Source: Flavobacterium cheniae (GTDB lineage Bacteria > Bacteroidota > Bacteroidia > Flavobacteriales > Flavobacteriaceae). Taken from it: a stretch of 64,000 bases of DNA. Below, one piece after another: positions 1 to 10,700 of this stretch (position 1 is the stretch's first letter; the number at the start of each line of letters is the position of its first letter). Where the stretch lies: positions 248,001-312,000 of the forward strand of contig NZ_SNZC01000002.1 in the NCBI RefSeq assembly GCF_004363695.1, in the 5' to 3' direction. Both the position numbers and the translations under genes were made by a program. Below the pieces are notes generated by a model. That model made no database searches. It saw nothing but the letters and a program-made list of their open reading frames with translations, and was not told where the DNA came from.

Positions 1-685
1 GACGCAATAAAGCATTAGCAATACGAGGTGTTCCTCTACTTCTGCCAGCGATTTCTATTGCAGCTTCCATTGTAATTGGCATCTTTAAAATAGATGAACT
101 ACGTTGGACAATTGTGGTTAATAATTCTGTGTTATAATATTGTAATCTACTCTGAATTCCGAAACGAGCACGCATTGGAGCCGTCAATAATCCAGAACGA
201 GTGGTTGCCCCAACTAAAGTAAATGGATTTAAATTGATTTGAACCGTTCTTGCATTTGGACCCGATTCTATCATGATATCAATCTTGAAATCTTCCATTG
301 CCGAATACAAATATTCTTCTACAATTGGACTTAAACGGTGAATTTCATCAATAAAAAGAACATCTCTTTCTTCCAAGTTTGTCAACAATCCAGCTAAATC
401 TCCAGGTTTATCTAAAACAGGTCCTGAAGTAATTTTGATTCCCACTCCTAACTCGTTAGCCAAGATATTCGCTAAAGTTGTTTTTCCTAAACCTGGAGGT
501 CCATGAAACAAAGTATGGTCTAAGGCTTCATTTCGTAAATTAGCAGCTTGAACAAAAACAATTAAATTTTCTAACACTTGGTCTTGACCAGCAAAATCAT
601 CAAAACTAAGCGGGCGTAATGCCTTTTCGATATCAATATCTTGCGGAGAATAGGATTCTTTATTCGGATTCAAATTATCGTTCAT
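1..685 (-). CDS. ruvB: Holliday junction branch migration helicase RuvB (3'-truncated by window edge)
   Basis: RuvB is the AAA+ motor that works with RuvA to migrate Holliday junctions in recombinational repair. The gene starts at the ATG complementary to 683-685 and runs off the left edge, so about 228 codons are present. Visible motifs are Walker A (GPPGLGKT), Walker B (DEIH followed by RLSP), sensor-1 (GATTRSG) and the arginine-finger region (GRSRGTPR). The missing part is the C-terminal winged helix. It lies just downstream of the respiratory operon's terminator on the same strand, so it is probably transcribed separately. The family assignment is secure. Confidence 0.96.
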   Translation of the reverse strand, partial: MNDNLNPNKESYSPQDIDIEKALRPLSFDDFAGQDQVLENLIVFVQAANLRNEALDHTLFHGPPGLGKTTLANILANELGVGIKITSGPVLDKPGDLAGLLTNLEERDVLFIDEIHRLSPIVEEYLYSAMEDFKIDIMIESGPNARTVQINLNPFTLVGATTRSGLLTAPMRARFGIQSRLQYYNTELLTTIVQRSSSILKMPITMEAAIEIAGRSRGTPRIANALLR

Positions 686-710
686 AAAAGCAAAGATAAG
701 TAAAGTTATA

Positions 711-740
711 AAACAAAAACCTCTCCGATTGGAGAGGTTT
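711..740 (-). terminator. Rho-independent terminator of the act-cox operon
   Basis: A perfect 10-bp stem (717-726 with 731-740) has a 4-nt loop. Read on the minus strand it is followed by a T-rich tract (complement of 711-719). It lies 19 nt beyond the coxA stop, so it ends the respiratory operon before ruvB. Confidence 0.85.
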
Positions 741-759
741 GTATATTGTGGAAAAAATC

Positions 760-2526
760 TTAGTGATGTAAAACTTCTTCTCCTTCTTTCATTGGTGTGA
801 TTTGAGTAACGAAGTCTTCATCATGACCTGGTTTACTGTAATCATAAGGCCATCTGTGTACTTCAGGAATTTCTCCAGGCCAGTTACCGTGAATATGTTC
901 CACTGGTGTAGTCCATTCTAAAGTATTAGATCTCCATGGGTTTTGAGTTGCTTTCTTACCATAGAAAATACTATAGAAGAAGTTCCAGAAGAATACGATT
1001 TGAAATGCAGCTCCAACGATAGCAAAAATCGTAATTAAAACATTCACATCAGCTAATTCATCAAATAATGGGAAAGCTGAGTTTGTGTAGTAACGTCTTG
1101 GTAAACCAGCCATTCCAATAAAGTGCATTGGGAAGAAAACTCCGTAAGCACAAACAGCAGTTACCCAGAAGTGAACGTAACCTAAGTTTTTGTTCATCAT
1201 TCTACCGAACATTTTAGGGAACCAGTGGTAAACACCAGCAAAGAATCCGTAAAGTGCAGAGATACCCATTACTAAGTGGAAGTGAGCTACTACGAAATAC
1301 GTATCGTGAACGTTAATATCTAAAGTTGAATCTCCAAGAATAATACCTGTTAAACCTCCAGTGATGAAAGTAGATACTAATCCGATAGAGAATAACATTG
1401 CAGGATTTAATTGTAAGTTACCTTTCCAAAGTGTTGTAATGTAGTTGAACGCTTTTACAGCAGATGGAATTGCAATTAATAATGTTGTAAAGGTAAATAC
1501 TGAACCTAAGAAAGGATTCATACCTGAAATAAACATGTGGTGACCCCAAACAATAGTTGATAAGAATGCAATTGCTAAGATAGAAGCAATCATTGCACGG
1601 TAACCAAAAATTGGTTTTCTAGAGTTGGTAGCAATAATTTCAGAAGTAATACCTAAAGCTGGTAATAAAACGATGTATACTTCAGGGTGACCTAAGAACC
1701 AGAATAAGTGCTCAAATAATACTGGAGAACCACCTTGGTAATGTAAAACTTCACCTTGAATGAAAATATCTGATAAGAAGAATGATGTTCCAAAACTTCT
1801 ATCGAAAATTAATAATAAAGCAGCAGAGAATAATACTGGGAAAGATACAATACCGATAATAGCTGTTACGAAGAAAGCCCATACTGTTAAAGGCATTCTT
1901 GTCATTGTCATACCTTTAGTTCTTAAGTTGATAACTGTAACTACGTAGTTCAATGATCCCATTAATGAAGATGCAATGAAAATAGCCATAGAAGCCAACC
2001 ATAAGGTCATACCTAAACCTGATCCAGGAATTGCTTGAGGTAATGCACTTAAAGGAGGATAAATTGTCCAACCTGCAGATGCTGGTCCTGATTCTACAAA
2101 TAAAGAAGCAATCATGATAACACAAGAAATGAAGAACATCCAGAAAGAAAGCATGTTCATAAATCCAGAAGCCATATCACGTGCTCCAATTTGTAATGGA
2201 ATTAACAAGTTACTAAATGTACCACTCAAACCAGCGGTAAGTACAAAGAATACCATAATTGTTCCGTGAATAGTTACCAAAGCAAGGTAAATATCATTAC
2301 GCATTACTCCATCTGGCGCGAAATTATCGCCTAAGAATACTTTGAAAATTTCGAAAGATTCTTCTGGCCATGCAATTTGCATACGGAAGAATAAAGATAA
2401 AACAACTCCAACAATACCCATCAATAAACCTGAAATAAGGTATTGCTTCGCTATCATTTTGTGATCAAGACTAAAGATGTATTTAGTAATGAAAGTTTCT
2501 TTATGATGACCGTGATCGTGTGACAT
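760..2526 (-). CDS. coxA: Cytochrome c oxidase subunit I (aa3-type)
   Basis: This is the catalytic haem-copper subunit that reduces O2 to water and pumps protons in the inner membrane. The product has 588 aa and about 12 membrane helices. Seen residues are the low-spin haem ligand His87 (TIHGT), CuB ligands in HPEVY (His280, Tyr284, with Glu282 typical of the A1 group), His329-His330, and the haem ligands His415/His417 in VAHFH. The N-terminus is His-rich (MSHDHGHHK). It is the last gene of the operon, 31 nt after coxB, and a terminator follows. The gene order implies that it receives electrons from alternative complex III. Confidence 0.97.
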   Translation of the reverse strand: MSHDHGHHKETFITKYIFSLDHKMIAKQYLISGLLMGIVGVVLSLFFRMQIAWPEESFEIFKVFLGDNFAPDGVMRNDIYLALVTIHGTIMVFFVLTAGLSGTFSNLLIPLQIGARDMASGFMNMLSFWMFFISCVIMIASLFVESGPASAGWTIYPPLSALPQAIPGSGLGMTLWLASMAIFIASSLMGSLNYVVTVINLRTKGMTMTRMPLTVWAFFVTAIIGIVSFPVLFSAALLLIFDRSFGTSFFLSDIFIQGEVLHYQGGSPVLFEHLFWFLGHPEVYIVLLPALGITSEIIATNSRKPIFGYRAMIASILAIAFLSTIVWGHHMFISGMNPFLGSVFTFTTLLIAIPSAVKAFNYITTLWKGNLQLNPAMLFSIGLVSTFITGGLTGIILGDSTLDINVHDTYFVVAHFHLVMGISALYGFFAGVYHWFPKMFGRMMNKNLGYVHFWVTAVCAYGVFFPMHFIGMAGLPRRYYTNSAFPLFDELADVNVLITIFAIVGAAFQIVFFWNFFYSIFYGKKATQNPWRSNTLEWTTPVEHIHGNWPGEIPEVHRWPYDYSKPGHDEDFVTQITPMKEGEEVLHH

Positions 2527-2557
2527 ACTAATTCTATTATATTTAATATAAAATAAC

Positions 2558-3718
2558 TTATTTAATAACTTGAGCTACAACTTTAGTTGAATCAACAGCT
2601 ACTGCTGGAGTAGCTACAGCTGGTGCTACTGCAGGAGCAGGAGCATTAGCTTCTTTCCATTGTTGTGCTAATGTAGGTTTTTCTGCTAACCATGCTTTGA
2701 AATCAGCAGGTGTATCAACTACAATTTTCATTTGCATATTGTAGTGAGATGCACCACAAATTTTATTACATAATAATAAATAATCAAATGTATAAGGGTC
2801 TAAAGCTACACCACCTTCAGCAACAATTTTCTTACTGTTTTTAGTTCTGATTTTGTTGATTTTATCAACTTTAGCAATAATTGCTTCATCATTTCTCATA
2901 TCAGCAGTTGTAACTGTTGGGATAAAAGAAAATTGTGTAATCATACCAGGAACACAGTTCATTTGTGCTCTAAAGTGAGGCATATAAGCAGAGTGTAAAA
3001 CGTCTTGTGAACGCATTTTGAAAATCACTCTTTTTCCTTTAGGGATATGTAATTCAGTAACCACTTTATCATCTTGAGCTGCTGGGTCAGCTAAATCAAC
3101 ACCTAAAGTATTAATACCTTCAATTAATCTTACGTTTGCTTTTCCTAACGTTTTATCATCACCAGCATAACGTGCTTCCCAACCAAATTGTTTAGCATAT
3201 AATTCGATAACAATAGCATCTTGTTCGTCTTCTTTATCAACAAACATAATGTCGTTCCAAGTATATAAACCATACATAATTAAACCTGCTAAAACGATAA
3301 CTGGAATAATTGTCCAAATAGCTTCTAACTTATTATTGTCTGCAAAGTATAATGCTTTTTGACCTTCTTTACCTCTATATTTAAAAGCAAAGTAGTGTAA
3401 TAAGAACTGAGTAATAGTTTGAACGAAGAAAATCAAAGCCATAGAAATAGCCATTAAATTATCTACGTCTTTACCATGCTCAGAAGCAGGAGTACCTAAT
3501 ACTAAATCACCCCAAGCATATAATGAATAAATAGTGAATACATAAATGAAACCAACAAAGGCAAACATTAAGTAACCATTAACACTATTATCTTTGTCAT
3601 TAGCAATTTCGTCATTGTCTGAAGAACCGCCAATTTGGGTTAAATCAAAAATTTTAGTTAATTGCCAAACTGCAATACCGACTAGAACTAAAATTATAAA
3701 TACCAAGAAACTTGTCAT
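2558..3718 (-). CDS. coxB: Cytochrome c oxidase subunit II (CuA)
   Basis: Subunit II carries the binuclear CuA centre that accepts electrons from cytochrome c. The product has 386 aa. It has an N-terminal helix, a polar linker, then further helices near residues 50-70, 90-110 and 135-155, so the N-terminus is longer than in classical subunit II. A periplasmic cupredoxin domain follows. CuA ligands are visible: His242 (VLHSAYMPH), Cys317, Cys321, His325 and Met328. The tail after about residue 355 is Ala/Pro/Val-rich low-complexity sequence. It sits between actF and coxA in the operon. Confidence 0.96.
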   Translation of the reverse strand: MTSFLVFIILVLVGIAVWQLTKIFDLTQIGGSSDNDEIANDKDNSVNGYLMFAFVGFIYVFTIYSLYAWGDLVLGTPASEHGKDVDNLMAISMALIFFVQTITQFLLHYFAFKYRGKEGQKALYFADNNKLEAIWTIIPVIVLAGLIMYGLYTWNDIMFVDKEDEQDAIVIELYAKQFGWEARYAGDDKTLGKANVRLIEGINTLGVDLADPAAQDDKVVTELHIPKGKRVIFKMRSQDVLHSAYMPHFRAQMNCVPGMITQFSFIPTVTTADMRNDEAIIAKVDKINKIRTKNSKKIVAEGGVALDPYTFDYLLLCNKICGASHYNMQMKIVVDTPADFKAWLAEKPTLAQQWKEANAPAPAVAPAVATPAVAVDSTKVVAQVIK

Positions 3719-3737
3719 TTTTATTTCTTTTTAACTA

Positions 3738-5246
3738 TTAATAATGAAAATGTTTACTTTCCTCAATGAAAGGATTTCCTTTTGGAACTAATGGAGCCTT
3801 AGTTAAAGCTGTAAATACAACGAAGATAAATAAACCTAAGAAGAACATTAAAGCTCCAATTTCAGGAATACCAATAAACCATTGATCACCAACTGTTGCA
3901 GGCATAATCATATTGAAGAAATCAATATAATGTCCAAATAATATTACGATACCTGCCATAACTACAATCCAAGTTAAACGTTTGAAATCTGTGTTGATTA
4001 AGATTAACAATGGGAAAATGAAGTTTAAAGCTAACATTCCGAAGAAAGGTAATTTGTAGTGTTCGATACGAGTTACGAAGTAAGTAACCTCTTCTGGGAT
4101 ATTTGAATACCAAATCAACATAAATTGAGAGAACCATAAGTATGTCCAGAAAATACTGATACCAAACATAAATTTAGCTAAATCGTGAATATGACTTGTA
4201 TTAACATGCTCTAAATATCCTTTAGATTTTAAGTATAAAGTAATCATTGCAATTACAGTAATTCCACTTACGAAGAAACTAGCAAATACATACCATCCAA
4301 ATAAAGTACTGTACCAGTGTGGATCAACAGACATAATCCAGTCCCAAGACATAATTGACTCAGAAACGATAAAGAATACTAGGAAAAATGCTGCTAACTT
4401 GAAGTTTTTCTTGTAAGGTGCATTATCTTCAGCGCTATCTTGTGCTAATGAATTTTGTCTGAATTTGAAACGAACAAAATTCCATACAACTAAAATAATT
4501 GCCGCAGTTGCTAAAAATCTTCCAACACTTAACCAACCTTTTTTAAGGAAAATAAGTTTGTCAAATTTAACTGATTCTGGGTTAACAACTTCAGGATCCA
4601 TCCATACAAACAAATGATTGAAATGCATACCTGCCGCAACTAACAATACAAAGAAAATAATAGAACCTGGTAATAAATACGCAGTAATACCTTCCATAAC
4701 TCTAAATAAGATTGGAGACCAACCTGCTTGAGCTGCATATTGGATAGCGTAGAAAGCTAAAACCCCAACCGAGATTAACATAAAGAAGATACAAGCAACA
4801 TACAAGGCAGCCCAAGGCTTGTTTTGTAATTGGTGTAAAACATGTTCTAAATGTTCTTTATGATCATCGTGAGAATGAGCGTCAGCTTTAGCATGAGCAT
4901 CGTGATTGTCTGCATGAGCAGGAGCTTCAGCAACAGCTACAACAGCAGTAGTATCTTCTGCATGTGCAGTAGAATCAACTGAAGTAGTATGAGCTTCGAC
5001 ATGTGTTGAATCTGCAGCATGAGCCTCAGCAACTTTTACAGTATCAGCTACAACATGAGTATCTGCAACATGTGGAGCAACTTTCTCTACATGAGCAGCT
5101 TCATGACCATGATGACTATCTGCTAATAATTTTTCTACATCCTCAATTGTTTTAGGAGCTGCCATGAAACCAATTCCAATACCAATTGCACCTAAAATCA
5201 TTAGGACGAATGAAAAAGTTTTTAATTTACTTGAAAACGTGTACAT
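3738..5246 (-). CDS. actF: Alternative complex III membrane subunit ActF
   Basis: ActF is a NrfD-like polytopic subunit of the quinol:electron acceptor oxidoreductase. The start is taken as the ATG at 5246 (MYTFSSKLK); an in-frame ATG 15 nt upstream is possible. One helix near the N-terminus (TFSFVLMILGAIGIGIGF) is followed by about 95 residues of His/Ala/Asp/Val low-complexity sequence with roughly 19 histidines, then about nine membrane helices. The membrane part resembles ActC, as expected for this family. It is preceded by actE and followed by coxB. The His-rich segment lies on one side of the membrane; its role is unknown. Confidence 0.9.
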   Translation of the reverse strand: MYTFSSKLKTFSFVLMILGAIGIGIGFMAAPKTIEDVEKLLADSHHGHEAAHVEKVAPHVADTHVVADTVKVAEAHAADSTHVEAHTTSVDSTAHAEDTTAVVAVAEAPAHADNHDAHAKADAHSHDDHKEHLEHVLHQLQNKPWAALYVACIFFMLISVGVLAFYAIQYAAQAGWSPILFRVMEGITAYLLPGSIIFFVLLVAAGMHFNHLFVWMDPEVVNPESVKFDKLIFLKKGWLSVGRFLATAAIILVVWNFVRFKFRQNSLAQDSAEDNAPYKKNFKLAAFFLVFFIVSESIMSWDWIMSVDPHWYSTLFGWYVFASFFVSGITVIAMITLYLKSKGYLEHVNTSHIHDLAKFMFGISIFWTYLWFSQFMLIWYSNIPEEVTYFVTRIEHYKLPFFGMLALNFIFPLLILINTDFKRLTWIVVMAGIVILFGHYIDFFNMIMPATVGDQWFIGIPEIGALMFFLGLFIFVVFTALTKAPLVPKGNPFIEESKHFHY

Positions 5247-5273
5247 ATCTATTATTTTCAAAAAGTTTTACTA

Positions 5274-5819
5274 TTATAATCCAGCTTTTAATTTTAAAAC
5301 GTAGTCTGCGACTACCCAACGCTCTTCTTGAGACAATTGGTTAGCATGAGAACCCATAGAGTTTAATCCATAAGTAACTACGTGAAAAATACTTCCGTCT
5401 GTAATTTCTCTATCTTTATAACTTGGTACTCCAAGGAATTTTTCTTTAACCACTAAATTTCCTTTTCCATCACCTTTATCACCGTGGCAAATTGCACAAT
5501 AAACAGTGTATAATTCTTTAGCTTTATCAGGATTGATTGCTGTAGAATCTAATGGAGATTTTAAAGTTGCTTTAGCTAAAGCATATCCTTCTGGTGTATT
5601 TGGAATTTCGTAAGGAACAAATCCTCTTTTAATTGATCCCTTTGCAGGCACTTGAGCTTCCACTCCTCCTTTAAAAACATTATGCTCAGAATAAGTCTCA
5701 TAAGAAACCGCTTCGTACATATTAGGGAAAAACTGATAGTTTGGTTTTGCTTTATCGAAACATGAAGTTGCCATAAAAGACAAACCTACTACTGCTACTA
5801 TTTTATATAAACTTTTCAT
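5274..5819 (-). CDS. actE: Alternative complex III monohaem cytochrome c subunit ActE (lipoprotein)
   Basis: This periplasmic monohaem cytochrome c of alternative complex III has 181 aa. A lipoprotein signal ends in MATSC, so Cys20 is the predicted lipidation site. The haem-binding motif is CAICH (Cys108, Cys111, His112), followed by GDKGDGKG. Met155 in LNSMGSH is the likely second axial ligand. In this complex ActE carries electrons among the c-type haems. It lies 9 nt after actD and 27 nt before the actF start. Confidence 0.92.
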   Translation of the reverse strand: MKSLYKIVAVVGLSFMATSCFDKAKPNYQFFPNMYEAVSYETYSEHNVFKGGVEAQVPAKGSIKRGFVPYEIPNTPEGYALAKATLKSPLDSTAINPDKAKELYTVYCAICHGDKGDGKGNLVVKEKFLGVPSYKDREITDGSIFHVVTYGLNSMGSHANQLSQEERWVVADYVLKLKAGL

Positions 5820-5828
5820 AACTATCTA

Positions 5829-6353
5829 TTAATGCTTTTCTACAACTTTAACTTCAACTGCACCAGTGTTTGTAAAGAAAGAAATTAATTCTTCTTCGTT
5901 ACCGTGAATACCAACTTCCATTAAAAAATGGTCATCTGTAGTTCTCACATCTGGGTTTTCAGCTTGTTTAAAAGGCCATAATTTACTTCTCATATAAAAG
6001 GTAATAACCATTAAGTGAGCTGCAAAGAAAACCGTTAATTCGAACATAATAGGAACGAAAGCTGGCATGTTATCAATATAACTAAAACTTGGTTTACCTC
6101 CAATATCTTGCGGCCAATCTTGAATCATAATAAAATTCATCAATGTTGTAGCAACAGACAAACCAATAATTCCATAAATAAAAGCACAAATAGCAATTCT
6201 TGTTGGAGCTAATCCCATTGCTTTATCCAATCCGTGAACTGGAAAAGGCGTATAAACTTCTTCGATATGATGATGAGCTGCTCTAGTTTGTTTTACAGCA
6301 TCCATTAAAACATCATCATCATTATATATAGCGTGTATTACTTTATTACTCAT
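5829..6353 (-). CDS. actD: Alternative complex III subunit ActD (DUF3341)
   Basis: This 174-aa subunit belongs to the DUF3341/ActD family. It has an N-terminal soluble part with VYTPFPVHGLDKAMG, two membrane helices (about residues 52-72 and 98-118), and a short soluble C-terminus. It has no cofactor motif. The family is known as a structural subunit of alternative complex III that caps the membrane core. It sits between actC (4 nt) and actE (9 nt), which supports co-translation. Confidence 0.92.
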   Translation of the reverse strand: MSNKVIHAIYNDDDVLMDAVKQTRAAHHHIEEVYTPFPVHGLDKAMGLAPTRIAICAFIYGIIGLSVATTLMNFIMIQDWPQDIGGKPSFSYIDNMPAFVPIMFELTVFFAAHLMVITFYMRSKLWPFKQAENPDVRTTDDHFLMEVGIHGNEEELISFFTNTGAVEVKVVEKH

Positions 6354-6357
6354 GATA

Positions 6358-7767
6358 TTAATGATTATCTGAATGATTATGACCGTGTTGTTCTCTTTCT
6401 CTCTTGTAATTATCTCCAGAACCTTTTAAGATTGTTTTAACCTCTGCCTGAGCAATTACAGGGAAACTTCTAGAATATAATAAGAATAATACAAAGAAGA
6501 ATCCAATAGTTCCAATATAAATACCAGCATCAACAAAAGTTGGTTGGAACATTGTCCATGAAGATGGTAAATAATCTCTGTGTAATGAAGTTACGATAAT
6601 TACGAAACGCTCAAACCACATACCTACGTTTACTACGATAGAGATAATGAATGACGCCATAATGTTGGTTCTAATTTTCTTAGACCACATAACTTGCGGA
6701 GAAATTACGTTACAAGTCATCATTAACCAGTATGACCACCAGTAAGGGCCAGTTGCTCTGTTTAAGAATGCATATTGTTCGTACTCTACTCCAGAATACC
6801 AAGCTACGAATAACTCCGTAATATAAGCACAACCTACGATAGAACCTGTAATCATGATTACGATGTTCATTAATTCGATATGTTGTACTGTGATATAATC
6901 TTCTAAGTTAGATACTTTTCTCATAATAATAAGAAGAGTATTTACCATTGCGAATCCTGAGAAAATAGCTCCAGCAACGAAGTATGGAGGTAAGATTGTT
7001 GTATGCCATCCTGGGATTACAGAAGTAGCAAAGTCAAAGGATACAATAGTGTGTACAGAAAGTACAAGAGGTGTTGCTAAACCAGCTAATACAAGAGAAA
7101 CCTCTTCAAAACGTTGCCAGTCTTTAGCTCTTCCAGACCATCCAAAAGAAAGAATAGAATATACTCTTTTAGTAAAAGGAGTTACAGCTCTATCACGTAG
7201 CATAGCAAAATCAGGTAATAAACCAGTCCACCAGAAAACTAATGATACTGATAAATATGTAGAAATTGCGAATACGTCCCATAATAATGGAGAGTTAAAG
7301 TTAACCCATAATGATCCGAATTGATTTGGAATTGGTAATACCCAGTAACCTAACCATGGACGACCCATGTGGATAATTGGGAATAAACCTGCTTGCATTA
7401 CCGAGAAAATCGTCATTGCTTCTGCAGAACGGTTAATTGCCATTCTCCATTTTTGACGGAATAATAATAATACTGCAGAGATAAGAGTTCCGGCGTGACC
7501 GATACCTACCCACCAAACGAAATTGGTGATATCCCAAGCCCAACCTACTGTTTTATTTAATCCCCATGTTCCAATACCAGTGGTTACTGTATAAATCATA
7601 CAACCTAATCCCCATAGGAAAGCGGCTAATGCGATTGAAAATACTGTCCACCATTGTTTGTTTGCTCTACCTTCTACAGGTCTAGCCACATCTACCGTTA
7701 CATCGTGGTAAGATTTACTTCCTACTACTAAAGGTTTTCTAATGGGTGCTTCGTAATGAGACGACAT
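6358..7767 (-). CDS. actC: Alternative complex III quinol-binding membrane subunit ActC (NrfD-like)
   Basis: This 469-aa NrfD/PsrC-family integral membrane protein has about ten helices. In alternative complex III, ActC holds the quinol-oxidation site next to the ActB iron-sulfur domain. Seen features are the conserved opening helix (FLWGLGCMIYTV), the GHAGTLISAVLLLFRQ segment, the IHMGRPW loop and a His-rich polar C-terminus (HGHNHSDNH). It follows actB by 31 nt and is followed by actD. The assignment rests on family resemblance plus the complete act gene order. Confidence 0.94.
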   Translation of the reverse strand: MSSHYEAPIRKPLVVGSKSYHDVTVDVARPVEGRANKQWWTVFSIALAAFLWGLGCMIYTVTTGIGTWGLNKTVGWAWDITNFVWWVGIGHAGTLISAVLLLFRQKWRMAINRSAEAMTIFSVMQAGLFPIIHMGRPWLGYWVLPIPNQFGSLWVNFNSPLLWDVFAISTYLSVSLVFWWTGLLPDFAMLRDRAVTPFTKRVYSILSFGWSGRAKDWQRFEEVSLVLAGLATPLVLSVHTIVSFDFATSVIPGWHTTILPPYFVAGAIFSGFAMVNTLLIIMRKVSNLEDYITVQHIELMNIVIMITGSIVGCAYITELFVAWYSGVEYEQYAFLNRATGPYWWSYWLMMTCNVISPQVMWSKKIRTNIMASFIISIVVNVGMWFERFVIIVTSLHRDYLPSSWTMFQPTFVDAGIYIGTIGFFFVLFLLYSRSFPVIAQAEVKTILKGSGDNYKREREQHGHNHSDNH

Positions 7768-7798
7768 AATCCTTTATATTGTTTCTATTAATTAATAC

Positions 7799-10700
7799 TT
7801 ATTTATCGTTTCTAACTTTCACGTGGTACATCACGTTTGGTTTTGTTCCGATGTGCTCTAATAAATGATACATTCTGTCTGATTCTACTAATTTAGCAAC
7901 ATCTGATGCTGAATCATTAATATCACCAAATTTCATAGCTCCACTTGAACAAGCAGCAGAACAAGCAGTTTGGAATTCATCCTTACCTACAGCTCTACCT
8001 TCACGTTTTGCTTTCAATTTAACAGCTTGAGTCATTTGGATACACATTGAACATTTTTCCATAACTCCACGAGAACGTACATTTACATCTGGATTGATAA
8101 CCATACGACCTAAATCATCATTCATGTGATAATCAAACTCGCTATTTTTGTTATATAAGAACCAGTTGAAACGTCTTACTTTATATGGACAGTTGTTAGC
8201 ACAGTAACGAGTACCAACACATCTGTTGTATGCCATGTGGTTTTGACCTTCTCTACCATGAGATGTAGCAGCTACAGGACAAACCGTCTCACAAGGAGCG
8301 TGATTACAGTGCTGACACATTACCGGTTGGAAAGCAATTTGAGGATTTTCTGAAGGATCTTCCATACTTGCGAAAGTATCAATAGAACTCATTAATCCAC
8401 TTGCAGACTCTTTTAATTCAATATCACCAGCAAATGTTTCTTTAGAAGAATAATATCTATCGATACGTAACCAATGCATATCTCTACTTCTTCTAATTTC
8501 ATCTTTACCTACAACTGGTACGTTGTTTTCTGCGTGACATGCGATAACACACGCTCCACATCCTGTACAAGCATTTAAGTCGATAGATAAATTAAAGTGG
8601 TGACCAACACTTCTATCAAATGAATCCCATAAGTCAACTTCTGTAGCAGCTGTTGGCTTGTGATCTAATGATACCATTGGAATTGGATTCCAAACTTTAG
8701 CGTCTTTAGTATTGAAAACTTCTAATGTAGTTTCTTTGATAATATCACCTCTACCCATTAATGTTTTTTGTAACTGAACACAAGCAAATTCATGCTCACC
8801 GTCAGCAACAGTAATAGTAGCCGATTGATTTGAGTTTAAGTTAGCGTATAAAGCATAAGCATTAACACCTACTTGCATCTCTTCTTTTAATCCTAGTTTT
8901 TTACCATATCCAAAAGCTAAACCTAAAGTTCCTTTTGCTTGACCTGGTTGGATAATTGCTGGAACATTCTCTAAAGTAGCATTTCCTACTTTAATTGTAA
9001 CATAACTTCCGTTTAAACCTCCGTTAGCCACATTCCAGTTTTTAACACCAGCTGCTTCAGCATCTGCTTTTGAAATAGTTACGTAGTTATCCCAAGATAC
9101 TCTAGTAATAGGATCTGGGAATTCTTGTAACCATGGGTTGTTTGCTTGTTGCCCATCTCCCATTCCAACTTTAGAATATAAAACTAAATCGAAGCTAGAA
9201 GATTTTGCTTGTGCTAAAGCTGAAGCTGCCGTAGCATAATCAGCAGAAGCTGCAGTTAACGGACTTGCTACAGAAGCAACAAAACCATCATGCACTGCTT
9301 GATTCCATGATTTTCCTGCCAACGATGCAACAGAGAAAGATTTTAAGAAATCGTAATAAGCAACTGTATTGTCTGTCCAAGTTAATAAAGCTTCTTGGAA
9401 CTGTTTTGTATTGAATAAAGGACGAATCGTTGGTTGCATAATGCTGTAATTACCTCTAGTAATAGCAACATCTCCCCAAGACTCTAAATAATGTGGAGCC
9501 GCAGCAGCAATTGTAGTTAAAGTTGAAGTTTCATCTTCTTTCATAGAGAAAGAAACTGAAAGTTTAACTGATTTTAAAGCTGCAACGAAATCTTTTGAAT
9601 TTGCTAGAGTATACGCTGGATTAACACCATTCATAATTAAAGTATGAACTTTACCAGCTTTCATATCTGCTACTAATTGAGCAACTGCTTTTGCATCACC
9701 TTTTCTTGTAAGGATAGCATCAGAAGTATTGAATGCCTCAGACTGTAATGCATTGTTAATAGCCAAAACTACTAATTGCGCATTAACATCATCTAAACCA
9801 GTTACAACAACACCTTTGTTTTTAGCATCTTTAAGTTGCTTAGCTGCTTTTGCAATTTGAGCATTTTTAGGTTGAGCACCACTTACAACAGCGTAATATA
9901 AATCAGCTAATGCTTGTTTTTGTTGCGCAACTGTCATTGGAATTCTAACATCTGCATTAGCACCTGCTAAAGACATGTTAGATTCAATTTGAATATGTTT
10001 AGACATCATTCCGTTTTTAGGAATACGACCTTGAGCATATCCTGCATCAAAACCTCCTCCTTGCCAATCTCCTAAGAAATCTGCACCAACAGAAACGATA
10101 ACATCTGCTTTTGAAAAATCGTAATTAGCTAAAGCTCTAACACCATAAACTGCTTGAAAAGCATCTAAAGCGTTTGATTCAGAAACTGCATCATAAACAA
10201 CATGTTTAGTTGTTGGATATTTAGCAACTAAAGAAGCAATTAAAGCATCTGTTGAAGGACTTGCCATGGTGTTTGTTAACACTACTACATTTCCACCTTT
10301 TGCTTTAGCATCTTCTAAACTAGATTTAACTTTAGTGTTTACGTCAGCCCAAGTTGCATCTTTTCCAGCAATTTTAGGTTGTTTTAAACGTAAACTATCA
10401 TATAATGAAAGAACAGAAGCATGAACTCTTGCATTTGCTCCAGTTTTTGCTCCTTCTAAATTATTATTCTCTACTTTGATAGGACGACCCTCACGAGTTT
10501 TGATTAAAATATTAGCAAAATCAAAACCATCAGCCATCGTTGTTGCATAATAATCAGCAACACCAGGAATAATTTCTTCTGGTTGAACTACGTAAGGAAT
10601 TGACTTTACAACAGGACCTTCACAAGCTGCTAATGAAGCTGCAGCCGTGCTAAATCCAACATATTTTAAAAAGTCACGACGAGTAGTTGACGAAGCAGAC

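Noticed and set aside
1760..1948. Open frame antisense to coxA
   Set aside because: No family similarity or promoter; it mirrors the coding strand of a conserved membrane protein. The same applies to the other antisense frames in rpsB, tsf, infB, polA and the act genes.
3883..5246. His-rich ActF segment as a frameshift artefact
   Set aside because: Frame is continuous on both sides and the codons encode a consistent His/Ala/Asp composition with conserved flanks.
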